Shown here: in pieces, positions 1-10,753 of the stretch
How the letters are laid out: every line of letters starts with the position of its first letter
Position numbering within the stretch: position 1 is the stretch's first letter
NCBI GenBank assembly: GCA_036346405.1
Contig: CM070558.1
Coordinates: 1,550,001-1,614,000, forward strand
Direction: 5' to 3'
Origin: Phyllostachys edulis
Lineage: Eukaryota; Streptophyta; Magnoliopsida; Poales; Poaceae
DNA length: 64,000 bases
The notes under the pieces: model-generated
Database searches by the model: none
Told to the model about the DNA's origin: nothing
Seen by the model: the letters and a program-made list of their open reading frames with translations, nothing else
Translations under genes and position numbers: made by a program

Positions 1-371
1 CAAGAATATGCCAAATTCATACTCAAGGAAAAGAACAACTTTTCTAAAGAAACTCACCCTCAACACCTGTAACTAAGTTACCCAGGGTAACTACTTCACT
101 AACCCCATACCACAAATAGTAGTATAACCTAGCAATGCCATGGCCACAACCACGACCTCTACCTCTCATCATTGACTATCCTCACACATGACAGTCATAG
201 GATCAAATCATAAGCATAGAAGATCATCTCATAACATAAATTAACAATGCGACATAACGGAAACGCAAATGCAATGCTTGACCCATTCCCATCCTATTGT
301 GCATCAGTGTGTCAAATTTTACGTTAATTAATCATTAGAAAATTTTTAGCAAATTAAGTTTACCTAAGTTG
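1..371. other. AT-rich sequence, no gene seen
   Basis: No coding region is supported. The composition and short phrases (for example paired taacta/agttac motifs near 68-92) resemble the AT-rich parts of the LTRs elsewhere in the window, so this is probably old retroelement sequence cut by the window edge. Confidence 0.3.
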
Positions 372-1876
372 TGTAACACCCCATCCCAACATGAGCCTAG
401 AATGCTACTGAAAAACAAATTTACAAAACAAAACTAAGACTTTTACTAAATTTCAGCAGAACCTCCTTTGTATAGTTAACCATACCAGAGGTTCTAATAG
501 GTATTTATATCATAATTCAATAATCCAAACATCCAATTTAAAGGATAATCAAAAGGCAACCAAAATATGCTAATCAACTCTATTACAATTATCCAATGCA
601 TAAGGCATAATCATAATGAATCCTTTAAGCAGTTTGTTCAAATACTAAATCATCATCCAATTTATTCAACTGTGAATGGTATGTGGCAGTGTGCAACCAA
701 TCTTATGTCTATTCCCTCCCATGCATGGCATTCGTATGAAGGGTACCTAAAAACACAAACAACAATAAGAGTGAGTCCAAAGACTCAGCGAAGTACAATT
801 AATAAGACATTATAATACACAACTATAACATCATCATCCAATTACAAATCTCTACAATTAACCAATTCACATGCTTATGCAATGCCAATGCGCAAATGCA
901 ACTTTTCTTTTCTCTTTGCATATACCGGTAATGCGGAGTATGCATCCGTCGATGCATACCCATGCTTGTGCCTTCTAGCACAGGGACCATAAGCTCACAC
1001 TCCACGAGTGTGGGGACCATAAGCCCGTCACAAACATGACAGGGACCTCAAATCAATGCTTGGTCACCACGTGACCAAGCCTCAAATATGATAACATGAT
1101 GCACATGAACAATTCCTTTATCCAACATAAACATGTATTAGCAGCAGCATCATACATGAATAGAAACTTACTCATACTTCTAGCATTCATGAACATTGAC
1201 ATACATATCATTCTAGCATCCATGCATCGCGAATATATACATAATATTAGCAAACATGAACAATCACTCCTAAGTAATCTATCACTAACTGTACTTTGCC
1301 TCAATCGTGCGAAGATGGAAGTAGCGAAGAGGGCGCTGCCCTGAAACCAAACCCCTACCTGATTTAATTTAACAAGCACTGTAAGATAGCAATTCTGGAG
1401 AAAAACAAAGCGAGAAACAAATATGAATTCGCTACACTCTCTAGCACAACCCCAAACTCCAAAATCTATAAACATCGGTTTGTCCCCTCAACAGATAGTC
1501 CCCTTCTAAAATTCATAACTTTTCATACAGATATCCAAAAGGGGTGATCTTTGACTTTCTAGAAAGCTTCTTACATTGCCTACCTAAACTTATTTGACTA
1601 GCTTTGCAGATTCAGCCATCTTCTATCCTTACCAAACAGAATAATAGAACAACAAAATCTCGACAGTGGTTCTAGACAGCAAGACTAAAGTTGACGTATC
1701 TTACAGTACAGTTATCCAAAATTTGTGTTATTTATCTTTCTAAAAAGCTAATCAAAATACCTACAACTTTCGTTATGGTGAGATCTTCTAAATAATCCAT
1801 TAACTATCTTCTAATGACCGATTAATATTATCTATCGGAATTATGACAAAACTACAGAACAGCAGCACTACGAAAA
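372..1876 (-). mobile_element. Probable truncated LTR (antisense), retroelement remnant
   Basis: The segment opens with TGTAACACCCC, the same kind of terminus as the antisense ends of the giant LTRs to the right (TGTAAGACCCCC at 28009, TGTGAGGACCCC at 10758). About 400 bases in (768-800) there is a gagtgagtccaaagactc motif, at the same distance from the end as the gagtac/gtactc motif in those LTRs. The other end is not visible; the sequence simply stops where the duplicated segment begins at 1877. No gag or pol homology is seen, and the short open frames inside are not supported as genes. Confidence 0.4.
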
Positions 1877-2146
1877 TCCAACAATATATTCCTCGCTCTC
1901 TTCCGTTCCATGTCAGTACGGTTGAGCATCACATGGTGCAACGAATTTTAAATTTCAAATCGATCTAAAACGAGCAAGTAAATTAATTTGATAGACAGCC
2001 AAGGTTGGTGGAATTAAGGACACGCAACGAATCTGGACTATTTTTTTCCTTCAAACTTTAGCAGGAGCGCTGCCATTTTGTTAAGACGATAATTCAGTTA
2101 CATATACATATACTGCACCCTGCCCTTATCTCCTCAACCGTTGGAC

Positions 2147-2155
2147 TATATATAT
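2147..2155 (+). promoter_or_regulatory. TATA box of the left DEFL gene
   Basis: A tatatata run follows caaccgttggac and lies about 105 bases upstream of the ATG at 2259, leaving room for a 5' UTR of roughly 70-80 bases. The box and the following ctctgaaatgaactagctag are kept unchanged in the right copy (54937-54945). Inference from position and conservation. Confidence 0.55.
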
Positions 2156-2258
2156 CTCTGAAATGAACTAGCTAGGGGGCGGATTGGAAGGAAGCAAGTG
2201 AGCTAGCCAGAGTTCAATTCTCGGAGTTCGAGCCAGCGGCTACTCCAAAACTGAAATA

Positions 2259-2685
2259 ATGGCAGCCAACAAGGCCATACTTTGCTTTTGGTTGTTGATG
2301 TTGCTTGCCTTGTCATCTGGTGCGTGTATATATATATATATACAAACTCCTTAACTTACATATATATATAGCTCCTGCATGCGTATCATGTTTTAAGCAC
2401 GGACGTCATCAATATATCTCTGATCGATACATACATTACATATATATGTTCTCTCATGTGGTAAACAATCGATGAAATGAGAAATGCTTAATTACCAGTT
2501 TGGATACGCGTGCAGAAGAGGTTGGTGTACGAGTGTCGGATGCCAAGGATTGCAAGGTACTGTTCAAGGTATGGAACGGGATCTGCGTGAAGCAAAGCAC
2601 CTGCACCAAAGCATGCATCGACGCCGGCTACAACTCCGGATACTGCGTACCCCTCATCACATGCGTCTGCTGTAGTTCCGATTAG
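2259..2685 (+). CDS. Defensin-like secreted cysteine-rich peptide, two exons
   Basis: Exon 1 (2259-2319) encodes a 20-residue hydrophobic signal peptide starting MAANKAILCFWLL. It ends at a good donor (CTG|GTGCGT) in phase 1. Exon 2 most likely starts at 2516 (tgcag|AAGAGG), which restores the frame and gives about 76 residues ending at TAG 2683-2685. An alternative (donor after 2324, acceptor at 2499) yields the same mature domain. The mature part has eight cysteines spaced C-x10-C-x5-C-x3-C-x9-C-x5-C-x-C-C, including the CxxxC, GxC and CxC signature of the cysteine-stabilised alpha-beta fold. Plant DEFL peptides are secreted and act in defence or in reproductive signalling; which applies here cannot be read from sequence. 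A TATA box and short 5' UTR precede it. The signal-peptide exon is identical to that of the paralogue at 55049, while the mature peptide is strongly divergent. Confidence 0.85.
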
Positions 2686-2710
2686 TTAGTTCCTTAATTT
2701 TGCTCATGCG

Positions 2711-2711
<1 letters not shown>

Positions 2712-2800
<89 letters not shown>
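2712..2800. repeat. TA dinucleotide microsatellite, about 44 units
   Basis: An uninterrupted TA run sits in the 3' UTR or immediate flank, about 26 bases after the stop codon of the left DEFL gene. The right copy has only a short aatactcc stretch at the same place (about 61950), so the array expanded in this copy or collapsed in the other. Confidence 0.97.
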
Positions 2801-2802
<2 letters not shown>

Positions 2803-4820
2803 CATGGCAGAAATAAGGATCTATCAGGAAACTTAACTTTGGTCTTATGTATCGATTGAAATAAAAAGATACTAGTATGCTTGTAGGATCCCGCCCGTGA
2901 AGATTTTAATTTTCTGCTAATTGGTCCCGTGCGTGATGGCATATACGTACGCTAGCTGTTAAGAAACTTGTAACCCGCACGAGGAATGCAAAGGCGATGA
3001 GTATGCTAGGTGTACGGTTGTCTGTTCTACTGAGACAAGCGCAAGCTTGTAGGACTATCGTGAATTTGTGGTGGTTGAATATAGCATTAAAACTGGTTAT
3101 CTTTTCTTAGCTAATAAAACAAGAGGTTCACCCCCTGCAGTGTTAGACATGAGTAGCAGCTGATTTCTAACTATACATAAGCAAAGCTACGGATTTAAGC
3201 AAAATATATGCGAAGCTGAAGGTATACATCCTGGAATGTCAAGTAGGCAGCTAAGATTACAAACAACAGTACGTATTGTGTTGAAAGAGGCAACAGAAAG
3301 CAGTAAACGACAAGCACGACACATGACCAGATGCATCATAGATAAGCATTAAAAACAACTGCTGATGCTGAGTTCAGTGCAGCTGTGATTCTTAAGACCA
3401 GCCAAAAAGAGAGCGTGCAGTAACAACGCTAAAGAGGACATAAAGTATATAAGGTCTTAGGGTCGGTTTAGTCGTACAAACACATACACCAGTACAATAC
3501 TAAGATAATCCAGATAATATTGTCTTATAGAGTACGTAAGATAAAGTAGACATTAGCGTCGTCGGTCATAGGTAGAGTAGGACATAGGAGCTGCTGTAGA
3601 AAGAGTGGAACACAGGTAAATCAATAGGTGAACAATGTAAGGGAACATGGAAGGAATTAAAACATTTGTGTGGAATGGGAATTGGATGACAAGGAATGAC
3701 CATACGAGAACATGCAATATACTTGAACCTAATTCTTGCCCTTTGTATCTACATGACCCTTGTTGACAGTTGTGGAAGTGTTTGCGTCGTCAGGTAACAT
3801 GTATGATAAAGTGAAAAATATTGTGAGATCTGTAAATACGTGCTATGGACAAGTTTAGACAGGTAGTACGAAATTTGTGGGACAGGAGCTAAACAGTGGT
3901 CATTGAGAACATACACAAATAATAATTGAGTTCTCTACTTTTTTTTTTGTTCTGAATCAGCCAAATATCTGCTGAATCGGTCTCTTGAACGATATGAGTG
4001 CAGCCATGCGAGAGCATCAGATATTGCTGCTACTCACACGCAACAATAGAGGTACATACCAGCATACAAAGATGATATCACATAGCAACAGTCCAATGAA
4101 GACGGCAATAGATCCTTATTCAATTTTAGCGCACACTGGAACAAATTTATTTACCATGATGACACTTTCGGCAGTTATGAACGCTGCAAGCTATGAAACG
4201 AGTTTACGACCAATGTTGTAAGCATGCATGTATTTAATAGTGGTATCAAACTAAGAGATGTAAGCCAATCTCATACCAACTTTGGTATGGACCATATATA
4301 AACTATCTTCTAACCATACCAACACAACTTCGTTAATAAGGTAAAAGAACAGGGAGAGCACTTGGTAGATATACATAGCGACACATGGCAGCAAAAGTGT
4401 AAGAAAAAGCTGACAGACAGAATAGAGTAATGAACGACTTAATGGCAGCAGCTGCTTACACCGCTTGTACCTTTTTTTCTGGAGGACCCACAGAACTGTT
4501 CTTAGTATTGGGAAAAACAATTTCTTCTGTGTAATGTGCACTTTCTATATCATGTAAGCAATGCGTATGTAAATCTGTAAATGTAAATAGGCAGGAAATG
4601 TGTGTAGTCTGTGTACACACCAGGAAAATATATGGCACAATCTGATTTATGTGTCTAGCTGTAATGACGAAATGTGTGTATGTAAATGCAATATAATTAG
4701 CTTGAAAAGACAAAAGGGAAAGATGGTAATGCTAATAACCTGCTCTGAAGTAGATGATGACTCGGCAAAATTGAAAATCGAGCGAAGGAAGCACGAATGA
4801 ATGAAGGAGGATCTATGTCG
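2801..4820. other. 3' flank of the duplicated segment, no supported gene
   Basis: This sequence is collinear with about 61960-64000. Small open frames occur on both strands, but none has a recognisable domain or shows a coding-like pattern of change between the two copies. It may be intron or UTR of a gene reaching beyond this segment; nothing firmer can be said. Confidence 0.4.
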
Positions 4821-5678
4821 AACCCGGGAGTAGAAGGATCCCAGATTCTCTGTACTTACAACGCTAGTCCAGGAACAGCTAGTGTACACAGTTCAAATAT
4901 GGTAACAAATCCACATCACACAATTTATTTATTAATATTAGAGTTTTTATTACAAAAGGACACTTAGCCTAAAGAAAATTACAGCGAAAAACAAAAGATA
5001 GTAGTAGGCCAAACGATACGCCATAGGCAATCGTTTGGGAGTGCAGCCTAGCCATCCAAGTCCTCCTCGTCCACGAAAAACTCCTCCTCTAGAATTACTT
5101 GCATTAAGTAAGGACGAGCACAACTTCTATGTTTGCAAGTCACACCCGATAACAGATTATAATGCATTCTATTGTGAACACACCCTTACTGATTCACATT
5201 GACGCTTTTTTTAAAAAGAAATCTTGAGAAGGAATACCTGTTTTGAGATTAGAGATATAGGTGATTCTATTGTGGTGTTTTGTATGCTCGCATGGTTGAT
5301 TTACGTTTCTTTCTGTGGGTTCTCATGTAATAGTAAAATCATGCTGAACGGTAACTTTGCCCATGACTTGATTATTACCAAATTGATGTCAATGACTCAA
5401 TGGTAACTATTAAGTATGTATGCTTCTTATCAGAGTGTTTTTTAATGCAGCTCTCAATTGTAGCCTTTGAGCTTGAGTTTTCCATACAGTAAATTGTTTA
5501 TATCCTTTAAAGCTATCCATTTGTAGTAGGTATGTCCTTTTATTTCAGTTAGGACCAACGGTGCTAATTTTCTATGTTACCGTGTATCTATTTTTCTACC
5601 AAAACATATCTGTTACAATGAGCACAGTTTGAACACAGAACATTTTAAACATTCAAAATGTATGTCTTTGGATTCTAG
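4821..5678. other. No clear gene; possible remnant upstream UTP6 exon
   Basis: AT-rich sequence lies between the duplicated segment and the first UTP6-like exon. A short open stretch at about 5217-5270 (plus strand, EILRRNTCFEIRDIGDSI) might be an older exon of the same gene but lacks convincing splice sites. A 30-codon acidic open frame on the minus strand (5048-5140, ending FFVDEEDLDG) is noted without identification. Confidence 0.25.
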
Positions 5679-5906
5679 GTGTACGATGAAGCTGTCAGAA
5701 GGTTGCCTACTTCTAAAATGTACTCCTTGTACGCAAAATTTTGTATGGGTGTTCTGTTCTCCGACAGAGAAGATTCCACCCCATTATTCCATGATGCTGA
5801 ATTTGATGCTTCAGAGTTCACTTCATCTGCACTTAAAGTTTATGAAAATGCTAAATCATGTGGGTGTCTTACCGAGGATCTTGCTTGCCAATATGTCTCA
5901 TTGTAA
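5679..5906 (+). pseudogene. UTP6: UTP6-like (U3 snoRNA-associated, HAT-repeat) exon, broken
   Basis: After a good acceptor (ttggattctag|GTG) an open exon reads VYDEAVRRLPTSKMYSLYAK and continues through SCGCLTEDLACQYVSL, the HAT-repeat style of plant UTP6. UTP6 belongs to the small-subunit processome that processes 18S pre-rRNA in the nucleolus. The reading frame hits TAA at about 5904 exactly where copia LTR sequence begins, so the exon is cut short. Following exons are missing; later ones reappear at 22644. Upstream exons are not found, so this is a gene fragment rather than a whole gene interrupted once. The UTP6 assignment is from recognition of motif phrases, not a search. Confidence 0.65.
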
Positions 5907-6057
5907 TATGTACGGGAGAGGGATGTCTCATTGTAATCCCTTGCGTTTTGTAATCGCTCCTTATATAGTGATCATCGCCGATTGGCGTCTGTGATTTTTT
6001 TTCGCAAGGGTTTTTTACGTAAAAATTTGTGTTTTCTTTGTCCCTATTTTTCTAACA
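5902..6057 (+). repeat. 5' LTR remnant of the copia element
   Basis: It matches the last roughly 155 bases of the 3' LTR (from ttgtaa...acgggagaggg to ttttctaaca). The first roughly 120 bases of the LTR are missing. The left junction falls in a short ttgta stretch shared by the UTP6 exon and the LTR, suggesting a microhomology deletion. Only scattered substitutions separate it from the 3' LTR. Confidence 0.88.
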
Positions 6058-6059
6058 AG

Positions 6060-6073
6060 GGGTATCAGAACAC
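6060..6073 (+). other. Copia primer binding site (initiator tRNA-Met type)
   Basis: GGTATCAGAAC begins within a few bases of the end of the 5' LTR. It resembles the TGGTATCAGAGC complement of the initiator methionine tRNA 3' end used by most plant copia elements, with a change near the end. Confidence 0.75.
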
Positions 6074-8351
6074 AAGTGATTTTAGGGTTTAAGAGAGACA
6101 CGGAGAAAAAAAATAGCAGGTTGGATTCCGCCGCCGCCGCCACGCGCAGCACCTTCTCCGGTCGTGCAGCGCGTCTCCGCTTCGATCGCTGCGTCTCCCG
6201 TCACACGTCCGCATCGGCGCGTCTTCATCCAAGCTGCGACAGCATCGTTCGCCAACCGTCGAGCGACAGCGCGCGAGAAGCACAAGCAGCAGCAGCCGCC
6301 AGCGCCGTTTCCGTGCGTCGCCTCGGTCCGTGCATCGTCACGAGACCAGCACGCATAGAGCAATCAAACGCAGCAGAGCAGACCAAAGCGCTCGGTTTCT
6401 TCAATCAATAGGTTCATCATCCACAGCGAGCGCGTGTCTTGCAGCGGCTTGGTCATCATCCACAGGTCCCATCAATCTTTCTTTATTGATCCTTTCTTTA
6501 TTGATCCACACAGCAACCTTTAGTTCACGTGAAGGATTTACGTTGACGGTTGTCTCTTGGATTCATGTGAGCTAATGTAACATCCAGACATATAATCAGG
6601 GTTTATTTCAAATATAATTAAATATGTAAAAATTAAAAAAATTTCTCACATCTTGAAACCCCTGAACTTATATGTAAATTTTTGTCCAAGAGTTGTGAAA
6701 TCCAAAAACATAAACCTCTTGTTGGCAAAAGTCAAACTTATTTTCCACTTATCACAAATCTTGTGCCAAAACTTTGGAAATAATTTTTCTTGATCCTAGA
6801 GATGTTGTGGGACCCCTCTGAAAAATATCATGAGTTTAAAAACTTGTTTGATAATTTTTGGAGGTAAATCAAACCCTAGAACAGCCTTTATGAATTTCCT
6901 GAGAAAAATGCATTGCATAAAAACCTTTGGAAATTTTATGTAAGGTTTATCCTTCTTTCAGCAAGCTCTAGTTAAAATTTTATAAATTTTGGAGTTGATT
7001 TGCTATCTCAAACAAATCCCCAAAGTCTCAGCTTTTAAATTTAAACTCATTTGGTTCTGCACTGTTCCTTGAGCTTGAGCCGTTTTCCATAACTGGGTTG
7101 AACCCAACCCACTCCTCAAGCCCATCAGACCTCCCTTTCCACCCACTTAAGGTAGCAGCTGTTGGATTCAAATCCAACCGCCACGACCTCCTCTGTTTAT
7201 CTTGTGCACCAGACCTCCTCCGCGGTCAACACCGCAAGGACCTCCCCACCTCATCGAGGTCATAGCCGTTGGATCAAAGATCCATGGCCATGACATCCCC
7301 TCGCTATCAAACCACTCGGACCTCCTTTCCACCTTGTTGAGGTCGAGAGGATTGAATTGAGATCCAAAGGCCACGACCTCCGCTGCAAACCATCGCAGCC
7401 AGGACCTCCCCTTGATATCTTGCGCACAAGACCTCCCCGCTTCAATTGTTGTGCGCCGTTGGATTAAAATCCAAGGCCCACGACCTCCCCTTGCTTTCTA
7501 GCGCATCAAACCTCCCACCTAGTCGAGGTCGTAACCGTTGGATCAGATCCAACGCTCACGACCTCCCCTATCCCCTCATTGCCGTTAGATGAAAATCTCA
7601 CGGCCTGGACCTCCCCATCCCTTTCCAGTGTCTTGCCCAAGGGCCAAGACCTCCCGCACCTCAGGTCGTGCCCGTTGGATTAAAATCCAACCGCCACGAC
7701 CTCCGTTATCATCTCGTAGCCGTTAGATTTTAATCTAACCGCCATGACCTCCTTCTCTCACAGCGCTTTGGCCATGACCTCCCTCACTTGATCTGCGCCG
7801 TTGGATTAAGATCCAATGGCCAGGATCTCCCACATGTTGTGTGTCGTAGCGCGCGCTGTGGATAAGTCCTCCCCATCAGGTCCACGCCCTTGGATTTAGA
7901 TCCAATGGCCAGGACCTCTTATCCCTTTTTGCGCGCACGATCTCCCTATTCTGTTCGCAACCGTGCGATGGAGATCCAATGGTTGTGACCTCCCCTTTTC
8001 CTTTGCGCATCAGCGCGGTGGTGATCTAAAGGTCACGATCTCCCTAGTCCTGATTCAAGGGCTGTGACCTCCTCCCTTCTCACTTAAATCTCACCGCTTC
8101 AGATCAAGGGCTGTGACCTCCCCAGGTTTTAATCCAACGGATGAGATGAGGTCCTGTTTATCTCCTTGCTCTGGCGTGCGTGCGCGCCATGGCAGTGAGG
8201 AGGTCAGGACTTGTTAAATCCCAACGGCTCTGTGCCTGGGCGCATTAAATGCATGTCAGTGCCTTTCCGCCCTAGGCCATGCCCTAGGTCTGCTCTGACT
8301 TGCCCCCATCACCTCCATTGTCTTGTCCAGGCCATGGACTGCGCCATGGGC

Positions 8352-8370
8352 TAAGCTCACCATGAGCTTA
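8352..8370 (+). promoter_or_regulatory. Conserved palindrome upstream of the LTR A core promoter
   Basis: TAAGCTCA-cca-TGAGCTTA: 8-base arms with a 3-base spacer. About 30 bases downstream is tacaaaacctcccc, a decayed form of the tataaaacctcccc seen in LTR B. The same palindrome occurs at the same place in LTRs B, C and D. The role as a protein-binding site is inferred. Confidence 0.5.
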
Positions 8371-8639
8371 ACCCTTGGCTCACGACCTCCATGTCCTGGG
8401 GTACAAAACCTCCCCTTTGCCTTCATTGGCTTCTTTTCCACACCTCACCGTTTTACTCTCGGTTCCGAGGAGCTCAAACCACTTTGACCTCCTTGGCCGC
8501 CTTTGAAGCAGCTTGGAGCTCCTTGGTGGTAGTGCTCCAGTGGCTTCCTCTCCCTCTCCTTGCTTCCATTTTGAGCACATCATCACCCAAAGTGCTCCCC
8601 TCTAACTTGATTTTATCTTGCCTCCACAGGGGCACCCGC

Positions 8640-9882
8640 TAGCTGCATTGAGGAGAATAAGATTCGCCACAAACCTTACTCCTACGATCTCGATAGGAAC
8701 ATCCCTGCACTCCAACTCAGCTTTCAACTCCGAACCGGGAGAGTGAATGAGCAACGGGACCAACAGAGGAGCAAAAAGAAGGTCACTAGCAGCAGCAAAA
8801 GGCTGAGATACAAAAGAATGAGATGCTCCTGAATCGAACAAAACAGTAGCAGGATAAGAGTTTACAAGAAGCGTACCCAACACGACGTCAGGCGCCTCCT
8901 GTGCCTCCTCGGCTGAGATGGCGTTGACGCGACCGCCGCCCACGCCTTGGCTTACGGGGACAATCTTCTGATCCTGAGAAGATCCACCACCTTGCCCGCG
9001 TCCTCCATTAGGACGAGGGGCTGTTCCAGTCTTCTTAGGGCATTGGTTTGCATAATGCCCCTTCTGGTTGCAGGAGAAGCAAGTGACCCCGACAGCCGGG
9101 TTGCGGGGGCCACCAGGCTGACTCGCAGGTGCACGTGATTGGGGCACGGCCTGCGAAGGACGAGGGGCAGGTGCTGACAACCTCAGGGGTGCTGAAGCCT
9201 GAGCACGGGACCCCTGAGAGTGCCCGAAGTGAGAACGGGAAGAACCAGCCCTAGACGACTTGTAGGACTCCCACTTGCGCTTGCGGGAATCCACAAGCTC
9301 CCTACCAGAGTGCTCCACGACGATGGCCTTGTTGACTAAGGTCTAGAAATCAGGGAAGTCGACGATGGATAGCTTGTCCTTAAGCTCCTCAGACAAGCCA
9401 CCCCTGAACTTTGCTTGCTTGGCCATATCAGTGGCCACATCCTCGGGAGCATAACGAGCTAGATGGTTGAACTCGTACACATACTCCAGGATTGAGCTAC
9501 GCCCCTGCTTGAGGGCGAGAAACTCCTGCTTCTTGATGTTCATCAAGCCAGCAGGGATATGAGATCGATGGAAGGCCGTACGAAACTCCTCCCAAGTGAC
9601 GGTGTGTTCTACGGGTTGCATGGCGAGAAAGCTCTCCCACCATGACAAAGCTGCACCCTCAAGCTGGTGCGATGCAAACAGCGCCTTCTCGTGCACAGCG
9701 CTGATGCCGAAGCTTCTGTTCCACCGACGAAGCGATTGCTCAGACGAAAGGTGTCCTCGACTGGAAAAGGTGGGCCGGGTACGAAGAAACTCAGCGAGGC
9801 CCCCACGAGACTGATGAGCATTCCTTGCCCGGATCCCGAGGCACCGGTAAGGGCTGAGGTGTTGCGCGATGACATCCAACAA
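8640..9882 (-). pseudogene. Gypsy gag and partial protease, one in-frame stop
   Basis: The capsid-like gag region reads HEKALFASHQLEGAALSWWE and later SILEYVYEFNHLARYAPED, typical of the plant gypsy gag domain. A TAG at 9343-9345 interrupts the frame where a glutamine is expected; the same frame continues to a proline- and serine-rich linker, a CCHC zinc knuckle (CFSCNQKGHYANQC) and an aspartic protease active site (DSGASHSFV). The frame then runs into LTR A sequence and ends at 8602, so protease is truncated and reverse transcriptase, RNase H and integrase are absent. The N-terminal part upstream of 9882 is also frame-damaged. The element is dead and could move only in trans. Confidence 0.88.
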
Positions 9883-10739
9883 GACTCTCTCACATCCGCA
9901 CGGTTGCGCTTATCTCAAGAAGAACCTCGGCCATGGTGGGAGGAGGAGGAAGCTCCTCGTCCGGGACCACCGCCTGCCTTGGCCACTACGAGTACGACCG
10001 CCATCTGTTGAGAGGGAAAGAGGTTAGCAACCCAAAACCCAACAATTAGAAGTTAACAGCGGGGCTAACGACTAGGGAATGGAATATCGCCTAAACGAGA
10101 GCCCAAAACAGCAAGTAAGTGGACTTTAAAAGCTCCTAAAAGACTCCAAAAACAGCAAGGAAACTTTAGGAAATAAGGTCAACTTCTCTATGCAATTATC
10201 CCGTATTGAATGAACGAGTAATCGGTAGAGAAAGGAAAATTTCAGCAAGCTATTTTAGCTCTATTTCTACTCAAAAGCAAGGTTAAACCAGCGAATTAAG
10301 TGTTAGATACTTAGCTAACTAGTATCACATCTTACCCTTTTATTCCCACAAGTTTTAGTTGAATTAACCTCTCATTTTCTACCTTAATCACTAGCTTGAG
10401 CTTTGCTGCCCTAAAATGCTTGCTTGCTGTCCTAAAATTCCAGATTTGAACTCCAGCTCCAAATACTTCCATTCTTCACCAAAAGATAGCCAAGACTTCA
10501 ATTTTTAGAATTCTCATAAGTTCCCCAAAAAACCAGCTAAACGATAACAACTATCTTTGAAGGAAGGAGAGGTAAACAATTTTTAAAACTCAAATTAGAG
10601 TAAGATGAGAGAAGAAAGCTAAGATAGGTAAGGAGTAAAACTTGAGAACTACTTAAGCTTCATAAACCCTTTGATACTTTGAAGATAAGTTTTCCAAAAT
10701 ATCCTAAAGACAACTAAACTAGGGTTTCTATGGTCAGTA

Positions 10740-10753
10740 TGGCTCTGATACCA
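10740..10753 (-). other. Primer binding site of gypsy element B
   Basis: On the minus strand TGGTATCAGAGCCA, complementary to the initiator methionine tRNA 3' end, lies four bases after the LTR end at 10758. It fixes the element's orientation and identifies the adjacent 5.15-kb sequence as its 5' LTR. Confidence 0.9.

Larger units (their letters stand above)
1877..4820 (+). repeat. Left copy of a duplicated segment carrying a DEFL gene
   Basis: From tccaacaatatattcctcgc at 1877 this sequence runs collinear with 54511 onward, and 4820 corresponds to the last base of the window (64000). The match includes promoter, exon 1, intron, exon 2 and about 2 kb of 3' flank. Differences are a long TA array here (2712-2800), about 200 bp of extra sequence in the right copy near 54735-54930, and the DNA transposon at 55283-61764 in the right copy. 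Upstream of 1877 and 54511 the sequences are unrelated, which fixes the left boundary. The right boundary lies beyond the window. Confidence 0.93.

Noticed and set aside
3985..4221. 78-residue open frame kept in both copies of the duplicated segment (also 63163-63399)
   Set aside because: The whole segment is nearly identical, so conservation of the frame carries no information. No domain, no clear start context and no splice logic.
5048..5140. Short acidic open frame on the minus strand ending FFVDEEDLDG
   Set aside because: It looks like a protein C-terminus, but only about 30 codons are open and I cannot identify a family or adjoining exon.
6076..6575. Overlapping open frames on both strands after the copia primer site
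   Set aside because: This is the GC-rich untranslated leader of the copia element. The real gag begins at 19313.
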